From Calothrix sp. HK-06 (GTDB lineage Bacteria > Cyanobacteriota > Cyanobacteriia > Cyanobacteriales > Nostocaceae), in the NCBI RefSeq assembly GCF_001904745.1, contig NZ_MRCD01000002.1:75938-139937 (forward strand): 64,000 nt of DNA, written 5' to 3'. Position 1 is the stretch's first letter. Every line of letters begins with the position of its first letter. The translations under genes and the position numbers were made by a program. The notes under the pieces were generated by a model that was not told the origin of the DNA, searched no databases, and worked only from the letters and a program-made list of their open reading frames with translations. This document shows, one piece after another, positions 52,869 to 62,281 of the stretch.

Positions 52869-55499
52869 TTTTTCTTCGATGAAGTTGCACAAAGACTTTT
52901 GGCATTGTACTTTTACTAGTACTCCTACACGGTTGCCGCTACTAACTGGTTTTCTACTGCCTTTTTCTTGTTGAGTGTCAAATTCAACTTTTGCAATGGC
53001 GCCTTCTGCTGTAAAATTATCTAGGTTGTTGAATATATTGTCTTTGAGTAGTTGACGAGTTGGTTTTTCTGTAATTGTGCTTAAACCTTGACTAATTACT
53101 TGCACCGCATCGTAAGAAGTAACTGTAACCCAGTTGATTTTTGCACCACCCCAAAGTTTATCAGATTCTTTTTCAAACTCAGATAAATTGGCAGGTGATT
53201 CACTTCTTTGCCAAGGTACTGCTGTTATTAACTTAGTTTGTTCTGCTCTGGAGCCAAAAGTTTGATTTAGTGTAGCTGGATTATATAATGTACTGGCGCC
53301 TAATAATATTAAGTTATTATTCGGGGTGTTAGAAACTTCTTTGAGTACTTCTAACCCTTTATTTAACACTTCTTCTGTACCTGAAGGAACTAGTAGTAGC
53401 ACATTTGAATTACTTTTTTTGGCTCCACTAATAATTTGTCTGGTGCTATCTGTTTTTAAGTCGTATATAGGTATATTTTGTTGATTAGCAATTTTGATAA
53501 ATTTGTCTTTTATTGATTCGCTATAAGATTCTCCTCTATCATATGCTATTACTGGTTTGATTGATTTTGATGGGATTTTTGTAAGTACATACTGATATAG
53601 ATTAGTGACTGCAATAGTATCACTTGTGACTGTGCGAAGAACCGGATATGATAAATTACTTAATTCGGTAGATGTACTCGTTGGGGAAATAACAAGAATA
53701 TTGTTCATGTATCCTAAATTTACAGCAGCTTTAGTCAGTTCACTTCTGTAATGCCCAATAACTGCGATAATATCTTGCTGGTTATTATCATTTACTATTT
53801 TACTTGCTACTTGTGTTGTTGTTGAATGGTCGTTGCCGTCGTCTACTATTTCTACTTGTAATTGTCTGTTATTAATACTATTTGTACATGTTGGAGCTTG
53901 ATTGCTTTGGATAGTTTGTAAAATTTTGTCTACGCTACCACAGTTAATTTTAGTTTGAGCATGAGCAATTCCACGTAAGATTTCTTCCGCAACGTTTGGG
54001 TTTTTAGTGATGGGGACACTAACTGCAATGTGCAGGTTATCTTGTTTTGTATTTGCTGCAATAGCGTTATTTAGGTAAATTAAACTTTCGGGGTCATTGG
54101 GAGTTTGCTTTAATGATTCTCTAAATGCATTAATAGCTGAATTCCATTCTTGTTGAAAAGTATTTATTCCTGTTACTTTGTTTGCGTTTCTTTTCAGTAA
54201 TATTTTCTCTCCTCTACTAAAAAGGTTATCAAGACTTTGACTCTGAAGCTGTGGTACTGGTGTTGTGCTAAGTACTGGAACAGGTGGTGTTGATGATGTA
54301 ATTATTTGTTTGATTATGATAGCTGTTAAGGCGCCGACTAATACTAAACTTATAAGTGTTGCAACTTTGTGCGATTGCCAAAGTGTATTTACACCACGTT
54401 TAATTTTAATATGGATAGGTTGGCGCCATTCGAGCGACCTTTCAGCAGGGTTTTGACAAATTACAGGTAACCAAGATGCATAAGGGTATATATTTTCTAT
54501 ATCTTCTAATTTTTCCTGAGCTTGTCGTACAGAATAGTGAAACTTTTCTCCTCGCGAAAATAAACGCAAAAATTCTTGTAAAAACTCCTTTGCAACTTCA
54601 TCTGGTACTGGTTCACGCATGACTATTACCTGCGGAATACCAAGTTCGGTAAGTTTGTTCGCTAACCCTAACCCGTCACACGAGTTAAAAATTGCTAGTT
54701 TTAAACCATTATCTTTAGCTTTGATGAAAGCATTTTTTAAATCTTTTAATGCTGGACTATCTATATTATTAAGCTGAATGACTCCATCGTTGCCACTACT
54801 CGAAGTGCTGCTATGTCCAGCAAAGCATAAAATATCCCATGAACCAGTACGTAATTTCTCACATAGTTCTTTTCTACTTGGTTGTTTTAGCTGTTCTACC
54901 TTTGAACCTGGTAAATTTCTGAGTATTTTTCCATCTGTACCAACATCAATTCCGTCATCATTACCTAAAACTGCTAAAATTTTAACTGGTGTTTGGAGTG
55001 GTTTCGATGCTGGATTATATTTGGCGCCTAACGATAACCAAGTTCTTTTACGGTTTTGAAATAATTTCCATAAATGCCAAGGAAGCTTTCTTAAAATTTC
55101 ATCGTTGGTTTGAAAAATAATCCGTGCTGATTCATCCTTGCCTACTTCTTCTTCGACATATACACGTAGCTGTCCCATTGATGGATGCTCAAACCATGTG
55201 ATTAATCTGTCTTCGAGTGCTTTACCTGCTACTCGACATTGGTCTGGAGTCGATACGTTGGTTGTTTGGTCTGGGTCTACTTCAAAACCTCTCGCAGAAC
55301 TAATAACTCGTCGTACCGCATCTAAATTATTATAATTTCGCTGAAACTCATTATATAGCATTGGAATATCCGGCGCCGCAGGCAAATTCCCGTTCTCTTC
55401 CTTATAAACACCCCCACTTTCTTCTCTGATTCGCAGGGTAACAGGAAAACCTTCCTCAAAATTACCACTGGCGATGGTAAATATAACTACCTTGCTCAT
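52863..55499 (-). CDS. CHAT protease fused to periplasmic type 1 ligand-binding domain
   Basis: 878 residues. The N-terminal 175 residues (VVIFTIASGNFEEGFPVTLR, NLPAAPDIPMLYNEFQRNYN, LRKLPWHLWKLF) and the CHAT protease (about 170-365; His229 in LCFAGHSSTSS, Cys274 in LAIFNSCDGLGLA) parallel the protein at 43639. One membrane helix at about 384-404 (KVATLISLVLVGALTAIIIK) follows, then a TPR-like helical stretch and a type 1 periplasmic-binding (Leu/Ile/Val-type) domain from about 480 to the end (LHIAVSVPITKNPNVAEEIL, VIGHYRSELTKAAVNLGYMN, NILVISPTSTSTELSNLSYP). It is a single-pass receptor with protease inside and sensor outside; the ligand is unknown. The stop is contributed by a hairpin repeat. 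Confidence 0.92.
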   Translation of the reverse strand: MSKVVIFTIASGNFEEGFPVTLRIREESGGVYKEENGNLPAAPDIPMLYNEFQRNYNNLDAVRRVISSARGFEVDPDQTTNVSTPDQCRVAGKALEDRLITWFEHPSMGQLRVYVEEEVGKDESARIIFQTNDEILRKLPWHLWKLFQNRKRTWLSLGAKYNPASKPLQTPVKILAVLGNDDGIDVGTDGKILRNLPGSKVEQLKQPSRKELCEKLRTGSWDILCFAGHSSTSSSGNDGVIQLNNIDSPALKDLKNAFIKAKDNGLKLAIFNSCDGLGLANKLTELGIPQVIVMREPVPDEVAKEFLQEFLRLFSRGEKFHYSVRQAQEKLEDIENIYPYASWLPVICQNPAERSLEWRQPIHIKIKRGVNTLWQSHKVATLISLVLVGALTAIIIKQIITSSTPPVPVLSTTPVPQLQSQSLDNLFSRGEKILLKRNANKVTGINTFQQEWNSAINAFRESLKQTPNDPESLIYLNNAIAANTKQDNLHIAVSVPITKNPNVAEEILRGIAHAQTKINCGSVDKILQTIQSNQAPTCTNSINNRQLQVEIVDDGNDHSTTTQVASKIVNDNNQQDIIAVIGHYRSELTKAAVNLGYMNNILVISPTSTSTELSNLSYPVLRTVTSDTIAVTNLYQYVLTKIPSKSIKPVIAYDRGESYSESIKDKFIKIANQQNIPIYDLKTDSTRQIISGAKKSNSNVLLLVPSGTEEVLNKGLEVLKEVSNTPNNNLILLGASTLYNPATLNQTFGSRAEQTKLITAVPWQRSESPANLSEFEKESDKLWGGAKINWVTVTSYDAVQVISQGLSTITEKPTRQLLKDNIFNNLDNFTAEGAIAKVEFDTQQEKGSRKPVSSGNRVGVLVKVQCQKSLCNFIEEKL

Positions 55500-55558
55500 T
55501 TATATTTAGTTAATTATTATACTATCATTATCTTATTTGTACCAATATACCATTAAAT

Positions 55559-55586
55559 GTAGAGACGTAACATGTCACGTCTCTAC
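55559..55586. repeat. Family D hairpin
   Basis: GTAGAGACGTAACATGTCAC followed by GTCTCTAC. It lies between the hybrid kinase stop (55617) and the CHAT-PBP start (55499), where it may terminate the kinase transcript. Confidence 0.8.
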
Positions 55587-55616
55587 AAATTGCGTCTGTA
55601 CAAAGTAATTTTGCGT

Positions 55617-58600
55617 TTAAACAGAATTAGCAGTTAATTCCATAATTTTATCGAAGTGAAAATTATCAACTAGTTCCCGTAGTGCGGAAGTTAAGCTGGC
55701 ATATTTTGCTGGAATTTGTTGCAAAAGTTGTAAAATCCTTTCATCGCTACACTCGCAAGCAGCGATATAAATTGCTTTTCGCCATTGAGGTGACATTACC
55801 TCCAAGTCAACTATAGTTAATTTAACTATTGGCGCCGCCTTATTCAGGGTTGTATTATGGCTTTGCTCGACATACACGACTCCTAAATGTTTGACTAGCT
55901 TGTCAAAAACTTCTTCAGCTTGAAATGGTTTGCTTTGAAAATCGTCGCATCCTGCCGAAAATACTGCTACTTTTTCTTCTTCGAGAGCGCTTGCTGTTAA
56001 TGCGATAATTTTGGTATTTTGTCCTTGAGTTGAAGCTTTGATTTGTCGTGTTGCCTGGTAGCCATCTATTAAAGGCATTTGCATATCCATAAAGATTAAA
56101 TGCGGTTTCCACTGGCGCCATAATTCTAAACCATGTTCACCATTTTTAGCTTCTCTGATTACAAAACCTAACGGTGTTAATAGCTGTGTTAGTAGGTAAC
56201 GATGTTCCCATGAGTCTTCAACTATTAATATCCTGTAAATTTGCTGAAGGGGTCCCAGTCTCTTTTTTTTACTATGTATAACCTGATTAACTTCGACTTC
56301 ATGCTGCACTTTAGCTGGTATATTAAAGGAAAATACACTGCCTTGATTAATAATACTTTGAACTTTAATTTCACCACCCATCAATCGCACGAAACTACGA
56401 CAAACTGACAGACCCAACCCCGTCCCTTGCTGCATTTGTTTGCTAGTGGAAGATTGCATGAAAGCTTCAAATAAGTTATCTATTTCTTCGGCAGCAATAC
56501 CCATACCCGTGTCACTCACATCAAAGTTTAATTTGCCATTTTCATATATTACATGTAAATGTACAGTACCTTTTGATGTAAATTTAATAGCATTACTGAG
56601 TAAATTAAGTAATACTTGCCGTAGTTTTCTTTCATCAGCAGTAATACATTGAGGTACACTTTGCGCGCGTGTAAAAATAAGAGTTAAATGTTTAGCAACA
56701 GCAAGTTGAGCCATACTCTCTTCTAACTCATTTAACACACTATATAAATCAAAAACAGTTTCGTTGACCTTAACTTTACCTGCTTCAATTTTAGACATTT
56801 CTAAAACATCGTTAATTAAACCAAGTAAATGCTGTCCGTTACGATTGATGATATCAAGATATTTACTTTGCGTTTTAGTACAAGTATCGCGCTGCAAAAC
56901 TTGAGTAAAACCTAAAATGCTATTAAGGGGAGTCCTCAACTCATGACTCATGCGTGCCAAAAATTCGCTTTTCGCACGGTTGGCAGTTTCTGCATTTAAT
57001 AAAGCTTGCTGCAACTTAGCTTCTGCTTTTTTACGGTCGCTAATATCTGTTAGTGAACCAACAACTCGTACTGCTCGACCAGTTTCATCCCACAAAGCTT
57101 GCCCACGCGATAATACCCATTTATAGTCATGGTTTTTGCAGCGCATCCGGTATTCAGCTACATAATACGGTATTTGATGGTTTAAATGAGCCTCAAATTG
57201 CTGCATCATTGCTTCAACATCATCAGGATGAACTAATTTCGTCCATTCTTCAAACGAACTCTGCTCTTTGTCCTCATACCCTAACATTTCCCAACAGCGA
57301 TGTGAGATGAGATTTTTGTTTGTTTTTAAGTCGTGATCCCATATTCCATCATTATTTCCACGCAATGCTAACTGCCAACGCTCTTCACTTTCGCGTAAAG
57401 CTGCTTGTGCTATTTTATGTTCAGTTACATCTGTTGCGGTTCCTAAAATTTCTTTAATTTTACCATCAGGAGTGCGAGAAAATACTGTATCTCGACTTAA
57501 CAACCAACGCCATTCACCATTTTTATGCTTTATACGATACTCAAATTCAAGAACTTCACCATCCCTAGCATTTGTGAGATATTGACAATGGTCGGCAAAT
57601 TTAATTAAATCATCAGGATGCATCAACCTTGGAAAAAAGGTATTACCCATCGCTTGAACTTGGTAGGGTCGATATCCCAAGAATGTAAATATTTTGTTAT
57701 TTACATATATATTGCGCGCATCAGCTAAATTATAAACGTATAAAACGCTAGGATTTGCTTGAATTATCGCCTCTAAAAAACGTTGATTGTCAGCAAGTGC
57801 CATTTCTGTTTGCTTACTCAATCCAATATCCTTTATAACACCAACTATATATTGCGGCTTTTCATCAATATCACGTACTAGCGATAAATCTATCCTCGTC
57901 CATTTTACCTGATTACTTCTAGCAAGTAAACAAATTTCAAATGAAACGCTTTTTGTTACGCATCGCAGGAGTTTATTTAAAGATACTTCGTATATATTTA
58001 AGTATTCCGGTAATATAATCTGCTGTAAGCTTTTTCCCAATAATTCTGACTCGTTAAACCCCAAGACATCGCAAAAATGCTGATTGATTTGCAGTAACTT
58101 TCCTGACAATGTAATTTGCGAGATTCCTACAGATGCCTGCTCGACAATCGAACGATATCGATTCTCACTTTCACGTAATTGTATCTCAACTTGTTTGCGC
58201 TTATCGATTTCGTTTTGCAATTGTTTATTTAATTGTTGTACTTCTAATGTTTTTGCATCAGCAAAATCCTGTAAAGATTCAAAAGTTTGCCAAATCTCAA
58301 CTGGATTGATTGCTTCTAATATTCGAGTTTGAGTGATAATTCCCAACTTTTCTGTATTATCCCATACAACCAGGCGCCGTAATCTATGAGTTTGCATCAA
58401 ATAATGTGCCGTCCACATCGAATCATCTGGTTTAATCTGAAATAGCGGTTGACTCATAACTCGGCTGGCAGGAATATTCGCTAAATCTAAACCCAAATTA
58501 CAAAACTGCACAATATCACGTTCAGTAATGATACCAATAGGTAATTTTAAAGTCGCATTTTGTGACGTTTCTACTATTACCACGCAGCTTACACGTCTAG

Positions 58601-59111
58601 ATGCCATTACTTGAGTCAAATGTAACAGCGAACAATTTGGGGAAGCACTGATAACTTCGGTTGACATTACCTCCGATACCCGTCTGTGTTTCAACAAGTC
58701 AGCAGGTTGAAGGGTATCGCGAATACTCTCATATGTAATTATTCCCACTATGTCATAATTCGCTGACACTATCGGCAAATGACGAATACAATTTTGACGA
58801 AGCAGCCCAATTACGGTAAAAATATCTTTAATTTCATCTTCTTTAACTGTTAGTAGTTTAGATGTCATAACCTCTGACACATAAGTATCATTGAAAACAA
58901 CACCTCTTGCCGCTGCTTTGACAATATCTCGCTCAGTAATAATACCCTTTAAATTAGAATTATTATCAAAATCTTGCGTTAAAGCATAACTACATCGTTG
59001 CTGACTCATTAAAGCGACAGCATCTATTAGCAACATATCTGGTGATATAATCAACGGGTGGCGGTTGATTGCCAAATTAATATCAGGACTAGACATTAGG
59101 GCTTGATACAA
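55617..59111 (-). CDS. CBS-PAS hybrid sensor histidine kinase with receiver
   Basis: 1164 residues, no membrane helices. Order: four CBS motifs at about 15-275 (PDMLLIDAVALMSQQRCSYA, GIITERDIVKAAARGV, HRRVSEVMSTEVISASPNCS, GIITERDIVQFCNLGLDLAN), a coiled coil (TLEVQQLNKQLQNEIDKRKQ), three PAS/PAC units at about 315-700, HisKA with His in ARMSHELRTPLNSILGF (about 725), HATPase (NLLSNAIKFTSKGTV, DTGMGIAAEE, GTGLGLSVCRSF), a REC domain at about 955-1065 with phospho-acceptor Asp in LIFMDMQMPLIDGYQ, and a 95-residue helical tail. CBS pairs bind adenosyl nucleotides, so energy state is a plausible input. Transcribed toward the CHAT modules; no dedicated response regulator next to it. Confidence 0.93.
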   Translation of the reverse strand: MYQALMSSPDINLAINRHPLIISPDMLLIDAVALMSQQRCSYALTQDFDNNSNLKGIITERDIVKAAARGVVFNDTYVSEVMTSKLLTVKEDEIKDIFTVIGLLRQNCIRHLPIVSANYDIVGIITYESIRDTLQPADLLKHRRVSEVMSTEVISASPNCSLLHLTQVMASRRVSCVVIVETSQNATLKLPIGIITERDIVQFCNLGLDLANIPASRVMSQPLFQIKPDDSMWTAHYLMQTHRLRRLVVWDNTEKLGIITQTRILEAINPVEIWQTFESLQDFADAKTLEVQQLNKQLQNEIDKRKQVEIQLRESENRYRSIVEQASVGISQITLSGKLLQINQHFCDVLGFNESELLGKSLQQIILPEYLNIYEVSLNKLLRCVTKSVSFEICLLARSNQVKWTRIDLSLVRDIDEKPQYIVGVIKDIGLSKQTEMALADNQRFLEAIIQANPSVLYVYNLADARNIYVNNKIFTFLGYRPYQVQAMGNTFFPRLMHPDDLIKFADHCQYLTNARDGEVLEFEYRIKHKNGEWRWLLSRDTVFSRTPDGKIKEILGTATDVTEHKIAQAALRESEERWQLALRGNNDGIWDHDLKTNKNLISHRCWEMLGYEDKEQSSFEEWTKLVHPDDVEAMMQQFEAHLNHQIPYYVAEYRMRCKNHDYKWVLSRGQALWDETGRAVRVVGSLTDISDRKKAEAKLQQALLNAETANRAKSEFLARMSHELRTPLNSILGFTQVLQRDTCTKTQSKYLDIINRNGQHLLGLINDVLEMSKIEAGKVKVNETVFDLYSVLNELEESMAQLAVAKHLTLIFTRAQSVPQCITADERKLRQVLLNLLSNAIKFTSKGTVHLHVIYENGKLNFDVSDTGMGIAAEEIDNLFEAFMQSSTSKQMQQGTGLGLSVCRSFVRLMGGEIKVQSIINQGSVFSFNIPAKVQHEVEVNQVIHSKKKRLGPLQQIYRILIVEDSWEHRYLLTQLLTPLGFVIREAKNGEHGLELWRQWKPHLIFMDMQMPLIDGYQATRQIKASTQGQNTKIIALTASALEEEKVAVFSAGCDDFQSKPFQAEEVFDKLVKHLGVVYVEQSHNTTLNKAAPIVKLTIVDLEVMSPQWRKAIYIAACECSDERILQLLQQIPAKYASLTSALRELVDNFHFDKIMELTANSV

Positions 59112-59406
59112 CTTTATCTATTAATTTTATCTATCGATAAAAAAACCAGGTTATTAGATTAAAACGGATGCACCATGTAGTAAATATATCTTAACCTATA
59201 CAAAAGAAACCGGATTTATACGCAAAATTGTCGTTTTGATTGCAATATTTCAACGAAGAAACCCGGTTTCTAAGATTTTATAAAGCAATGGGAGTGAAAA
59301 CCGATATCGAAGTGGGATGGCATCACTCCTTCAAAATTAGATATATGTGTCAAAATGTTAAATAAAGTCACAATATAAACATATATAGCAACCGAGGGTA
59401 GTAAAA
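59112..59406. other. Intergenic region with family B repeat
   Basis: 295 bases holding the divergent promoters of the kinase and MsrA genes and a complete family B repeat (59205-59272). A GAGGGTAG ribosome-binding sequence precedes the MsrA ATG. Confidence 0.5.
59205..59272. repeat. Family B long hairpin
   Basis: Arms AGAAACCGGATTTATACG and GAAGAAACCCGGTTTCTA with spacer GCAAAATTGTCGTTTTGATT. Same element as 43626 and 61544. Confidence 0.85.
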
Positions 59407-60060
59407 ATGATTTTTGGATTTGGTAAGAAAAATGCCATGCCTAAGCCAGAGGAAGCATTGCCAGGACGCACTCAAACAATGCCTGTACCAGCTACTCACT
59501 TTGTAAATGGTAATTCTTTAAAACCTCCGTTTCCTGAAGGAATGGAAACAGCGATGTTTGGCATGGGTTGTTTTTGGGGCGCCGAGCGCAAGTTTTGGCA
59601 GTTGAAAGGAGTGTATAGTACAAGTGTAGGATATGCTGCTGGTTATACACCAAACCCTACGTATAAAGAAGTATGTTCAGGAATGACGGGTCATAACGAA
59701 GTAGTGTTTGTTGTATACGACCCAAAAGAGATAAGTTACACTGAACTACTCAAAACATTTTGGGAAAGTCACAACCCAACGCAAGGAATGCGTCAAGGTA
59801 ATGACACTGGTACTCAATATCGTTCGGGAATATATATATACTCCCCTGAACAGAAAAAGCTTGCCGAAGAATCACGTGATGCCTATCAACAAGCGTTAAT
59901 CAAAGCTGGTTACGGTGAAATTACCACCGAAATTTTAGAGGCGCCGGAATATTACTATGCTGAAGACTATCACCAACAGTATCTAGCAAAGAATCCTGGT
60001 GGATATTGCGGTTTAGGTGGAACAAATGTTTCATGTCCTGTAGGTGTAGCACAAGCTTAA
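59407..60060 (+). CDS. msrA: Peptide-methionine (S)-S-oxide reductase
   Basis: 217 residues. Catalytic Cys55 in [20 protein letters not shown], then [20 protein letters not shown] and [14 protein letters not shown], are unmistakable. The two C-terminal cysteines Cys201 and Cys210 ([16 protein letters not shown]) are the resolving cysteines for thioredoxin recycling. It repairs oxidised methionine in proteins. The N-terminal extension of about 45 residues ([20 protein letters not shown]) is usual in plant and cyanobacterial MsrA. Single gene, with a good ribosome-binding site. Confidence 0.95.
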   Translation: MIFGFGKKNAMPKPEEALPGRTQTMPVPATHFVNGNSLKPPFPEGMETAMFGMGCFWGAERKFWQLKGVYSTSVGYAAGYTPNPTYKEVCSGMTGHNEVVFVVYDPKEISYTELLKTFWESHNPTQGMRQGNDTGTQYRSGIYIYSPEQKKLAEESRDAYQQALIKAGYGEITTEILEAPEYYYAEDYHQQYLAKNPGGYCGLGGTNVSCPVGVAQA

Positions 60061-60075
60061 CGGGCAACAGATTAC

Positions 60076-60155
60076 AACGGATGTAACGGATGATCTGTCT
60101 GTTACAAACAAACTTTAGTAATTTAAAATAACCTATCCGTTACATCCGTTACATC
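60076..60155. repeat. Inverted nonamer (ACGGATGTA) arrays at the P450 end
   Basis: Plus-strand ACGGATGTAACGGATGA at 60078-60094 faces the minus-strand copies ATCCGTTACATCCGTTACAT near 60130-60155. The two arrays can pair in one hairpin between the convergent MsrA and P450 genes. The right arm is inside the P450 gene, coding TDVTDVTD. Same nonamer as 22328-22381. Confidence 0.75.
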
Positions 60156-61496
60156 CGTTGCCAACATTTTCATTCCTGGTGGAGTAGCGACAGTCAAACC
60201 ACGACGTGCTGGTTTGACTGGACGTTTATTTAGAAGCGAAAGTTTATATTTAGATAAAACTGTCGTTAAAACGATTTTCATTTCATGCATTGCAAACGCT
60301 GAACCAATACAGCGACGACTACCACCACCAAAAGGTATATATTCGTAGGCAGAATATTGTCTGTTTAAAAAGCGTTCTGGTTTAAATTTATTTGGTTCTG
60401 GATAAGTCTCTTCGCGGTGATGCGCCATATATATACCAGGTACAACAAGAGTCCCTTCAGGTAATTTATAACCCATAATTTCAATAGGTGTTTTGACTTT
60501 TCGGAAAACACCAGATAATACAATTGGATAGATTCGTAAAGATTCTTGGCATACTGCTGTTAAATAAGGCTGTTTGCTAATTGCCATTGTGTCTGAAAAA
60601 TTATTTAAAGTACTTAATTCGTTTAATAACTTATCGCGCGTTTCGGGCTGTATATCAAGCCAATAAAACGCCCAAGTTAACGCCGATGCAGTTGTTTCAT
60701 GTCCAGCGAGCATAAGTGTCATTAGTTGGTCGCGCAGTTCAATATGAGACATTGGTTGACCGTCGTCGTATCGTGCCGACATCATTAAGCTTAAAATATC
60801 TTGTCGATTTTCGTTAGTATTAGCTTTGCGTTCTCGTATTAAAGCATAAATTAACTCATCAATTTTTTCAATTTCGCGTGTCATCCAACCCCACGGACTT
60901 AAGACACCAAAATCTTTTTGTAGAAACCCGAAGAACAACGAACTTGACATTAAAGGGGAACCTATAAAATCGAGAAGCGAACTGAGTCTTCGTTGTATAT
61001 CTGTTAATAAACTTCCTTCATTTATACCAAATACTACTCTCAAAATTACGCGCAGAGAAATTTCCTGCATGGACGAACGAATATTAAAAGGTTTGCCAAC
61101 TTGCCAAGAGTCCATGACAGAAAGTGTAATTTCACGAATTGCATCGCCATACGCGCGCATTCTATCGCCATGAAACGGAGGTGTTAGAAGTTGACGTTGT
61201 TCCAAGTGACGCTCACCATCCAAAAGTAGTAGCGAATTGGCGCCGACCAAAAACTTCAAAAATCGATTGCCTCTACCAGCCTCAAAATAACTCGCATCAG
61301 CAGTATAAATTTGTTGTAGAGCTTGAGGATGACTAAAGTAAACTATATGATTACCGCTCTTATTACGTAGAGTTAAAGTATCACCATATGCTTTAGCATA
61401 GTCTTCCATATACTTAATCGGCTGGAAAACTAACTTCATCATACGCAGCAACGGTGCCGTAGAAGGACCATCAGGCAAATTATATGTAGCGACCAT
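60123..61496 (-). CDS. Cytochrome P450, CYP110-like
   Basis: 457 residues. I-helix AGHETTASALTWAFYW, K-helix ESLRIYP (ExxR), heme loop EYIPFGGGSRRCIGSAFAMH with the axial Cys, and N-terminal YNLPDGPSTAPLLRMMKLVF all fit cyanobacterial CYP110. No membrane anchor, so likely soluble. These enzymes hydroxylate fatty acids or terpenes with ferredoxin as donor; substrate unknown here. The last codons (TDVTDVTDRLF) come from a nonamer repeat, so the natural C-terminus has been extended. Standalone gene convergent with MsrA. Confidence 0.93.
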   Translation of the reverse strand: MVATYNLPDGPSTAPLLRMMKLVFQPIKYMEDYAKAYGDTLTLRNKSGNHIVYFSHPQALQQIYTADASYFEAGRGNRFLKFLVGANSLLLLDGERHLEQRQLLTPPFHGDRMRAYGDAIREITLSVMDSWQVGKPFNIRSSMQEISLRVILRVVFGINEGSLLTDIQRRLSSLLDFIGSPLMSSSLFFGFLQKDFGVLSPWGWMTREIEKIDELIYALIRERKANTNENRQDILSLMMSARYDDGQPMSHIELRDQLMTLMLAGHETTASALTWAFYWLDIQPETRDKLLNELSTLNNFSDTMAISKQPYLTAVCQESLRIYPIVLSGVFRKVKTPIEIMGYKLPEGTLVVPGIYMAHHREETYPEPNKFKPERFLNRQYSAYEYIPFGGGSRRCIGSAFAMHEMKIVLTTVLSKYKLSLLNKRPVKPARRGLTVATPPGMKMLATDVTDVTDRLF

Positions 61497-61543
61497 AATT
61501 ACAACTCAAGGTTCACGCACTCCTTAATCATATCGTGGCGCCT

Positions 61544-61609
61544 AGAAACCGGGTTTCTGTGCGAAATCTTCGTTTTTATTACGATATCGAAAAAGAAACC
61601 CGGTTTCTT
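61544..61609. repeat. Family B long hairpin
   Basis: Arms AGAAACCGGGTTTCTGTG and AAAAAGAAACCCGGTTTCTT with spacer GCGAAATCTTCGTTTTTATT. It lies directly upstream of the ParA start and is open in the ParA frame, which would give a spurious N-terminal extension from 61535. Confidence 0.85.
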
Positions 61610-61642
61610 GTATATTTAGTGTTAGTCAGCACAGAAGTGAGT

Positions 61643-62281
61643 ATGGGCGTGCCGAAAATCATCGCGGTTGTAAATGGTAAAGGCGGAGTTGGTAAAACTA
61701 CTACCGCAATTAATCTGGCGGCAACTTTTTCTCGTAACCATACAGTGCTTCTTGTGGATGCTGATATTCAGGGTTCAGCAAGTTGGTGGTTTGGACGCAG
61801 CCAGAAAGGAATGGGGTTTGACCTATCCCAAGACACAAATTCAAAACTTTTAGGTCATTTACGTTCTATTAAAGGTTACGATTTAGTAATAGTAGATACA
61901 CCTCCAGCGCTACAGTCAGAAGCTTTGGCGGCAGTTGTGGATGTTGCCGATTATTTGGTTTTACCCACACCTCCGGCGCCAATGGACTTAGCTGTTCTTG
62001 TTGATACAGTAAAAACAGCAGTGACTCCTGCGCGAAAGCCATATAGAGTCTTGCTTACCAAAGTAGATACACGAAGTTTAGGAGAAGCACTGGAAGCACA
62101 AAACACTTTATTGCAATTAGGTATACCCGCTTGTAATGCGTTTGTGCGTATTTATAAAGCTCATGAACGCGCTGCACTCGAAGGTGTAGCAATTACAGAA
62201 TGGCGGGGAAAAAATGGACGCGAGGCAGAATCAGACTACCGTCGCGTCGCGGAAGAAATACAGCGCGACTGGAGAAAATAA
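61643..62281 (+). CDS. ParA-type ATPase resembling carboxysome-positioning McdA (type 2)
   Basis: 212 residues from the ATG at 61643 (MGVPKIIAVVNGKGGVGKTT). Upstream codons back to 61535 are family B repeat and are rejected. Walker A with signature lysine (NGKGGVGKTTTAINLAATFS), switch I/II VDADIQGSASWWFGRSQ and Walker B LVIVDTPPALQSEALAA are clear. QGSASWW and the partner gene match what I recall of type 2 McdA proteins, which form ATP-driven nucleoid gradients to space carboxysomes. The stop overlaps the partner start as TAATG (62279-62283). The McdA assignment is by partner features; a generic ParA is the fallback. Confidence 0.8.
   Translation: MGVPKIIAVVNGKGGVGKTTTAINLAATFSRNHTVLLVDADIQGSASWWFGRSQKGMGFDLSQDTNSKLLGHLRSIKGYDLVIVDTPPALQSEALAAVVDVADYLVLPTPPAPMDLAVLVDTVKTAVTPARKPYRVLLTKVDTRSLGEALEAQNTLLQLGIPACNAFVRIYKAHERAALEGVAITEWRGKNGREAESDYRRVAEEIQRDWRK

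Noticed and set aside
55915-58332. Several 60-85 codon frames opposite the hybrid kinase
   Set aside because: Antisense shadows of a long well-supported coding sequence.
61535-61642. 36-residue N-terminal extension of the ParA/McdA-like protein
   Set aside because: It is encoded by the family B hairpin repeat (61544-61609); the Walker ATPase starts canonically at ATG 61643.
62200-62280. Longer start for the McdB-like protein
   Set aside because: It would lie entirely within the ParA coding end; ATG 62281 overlaps the ParA stop as TAATG.
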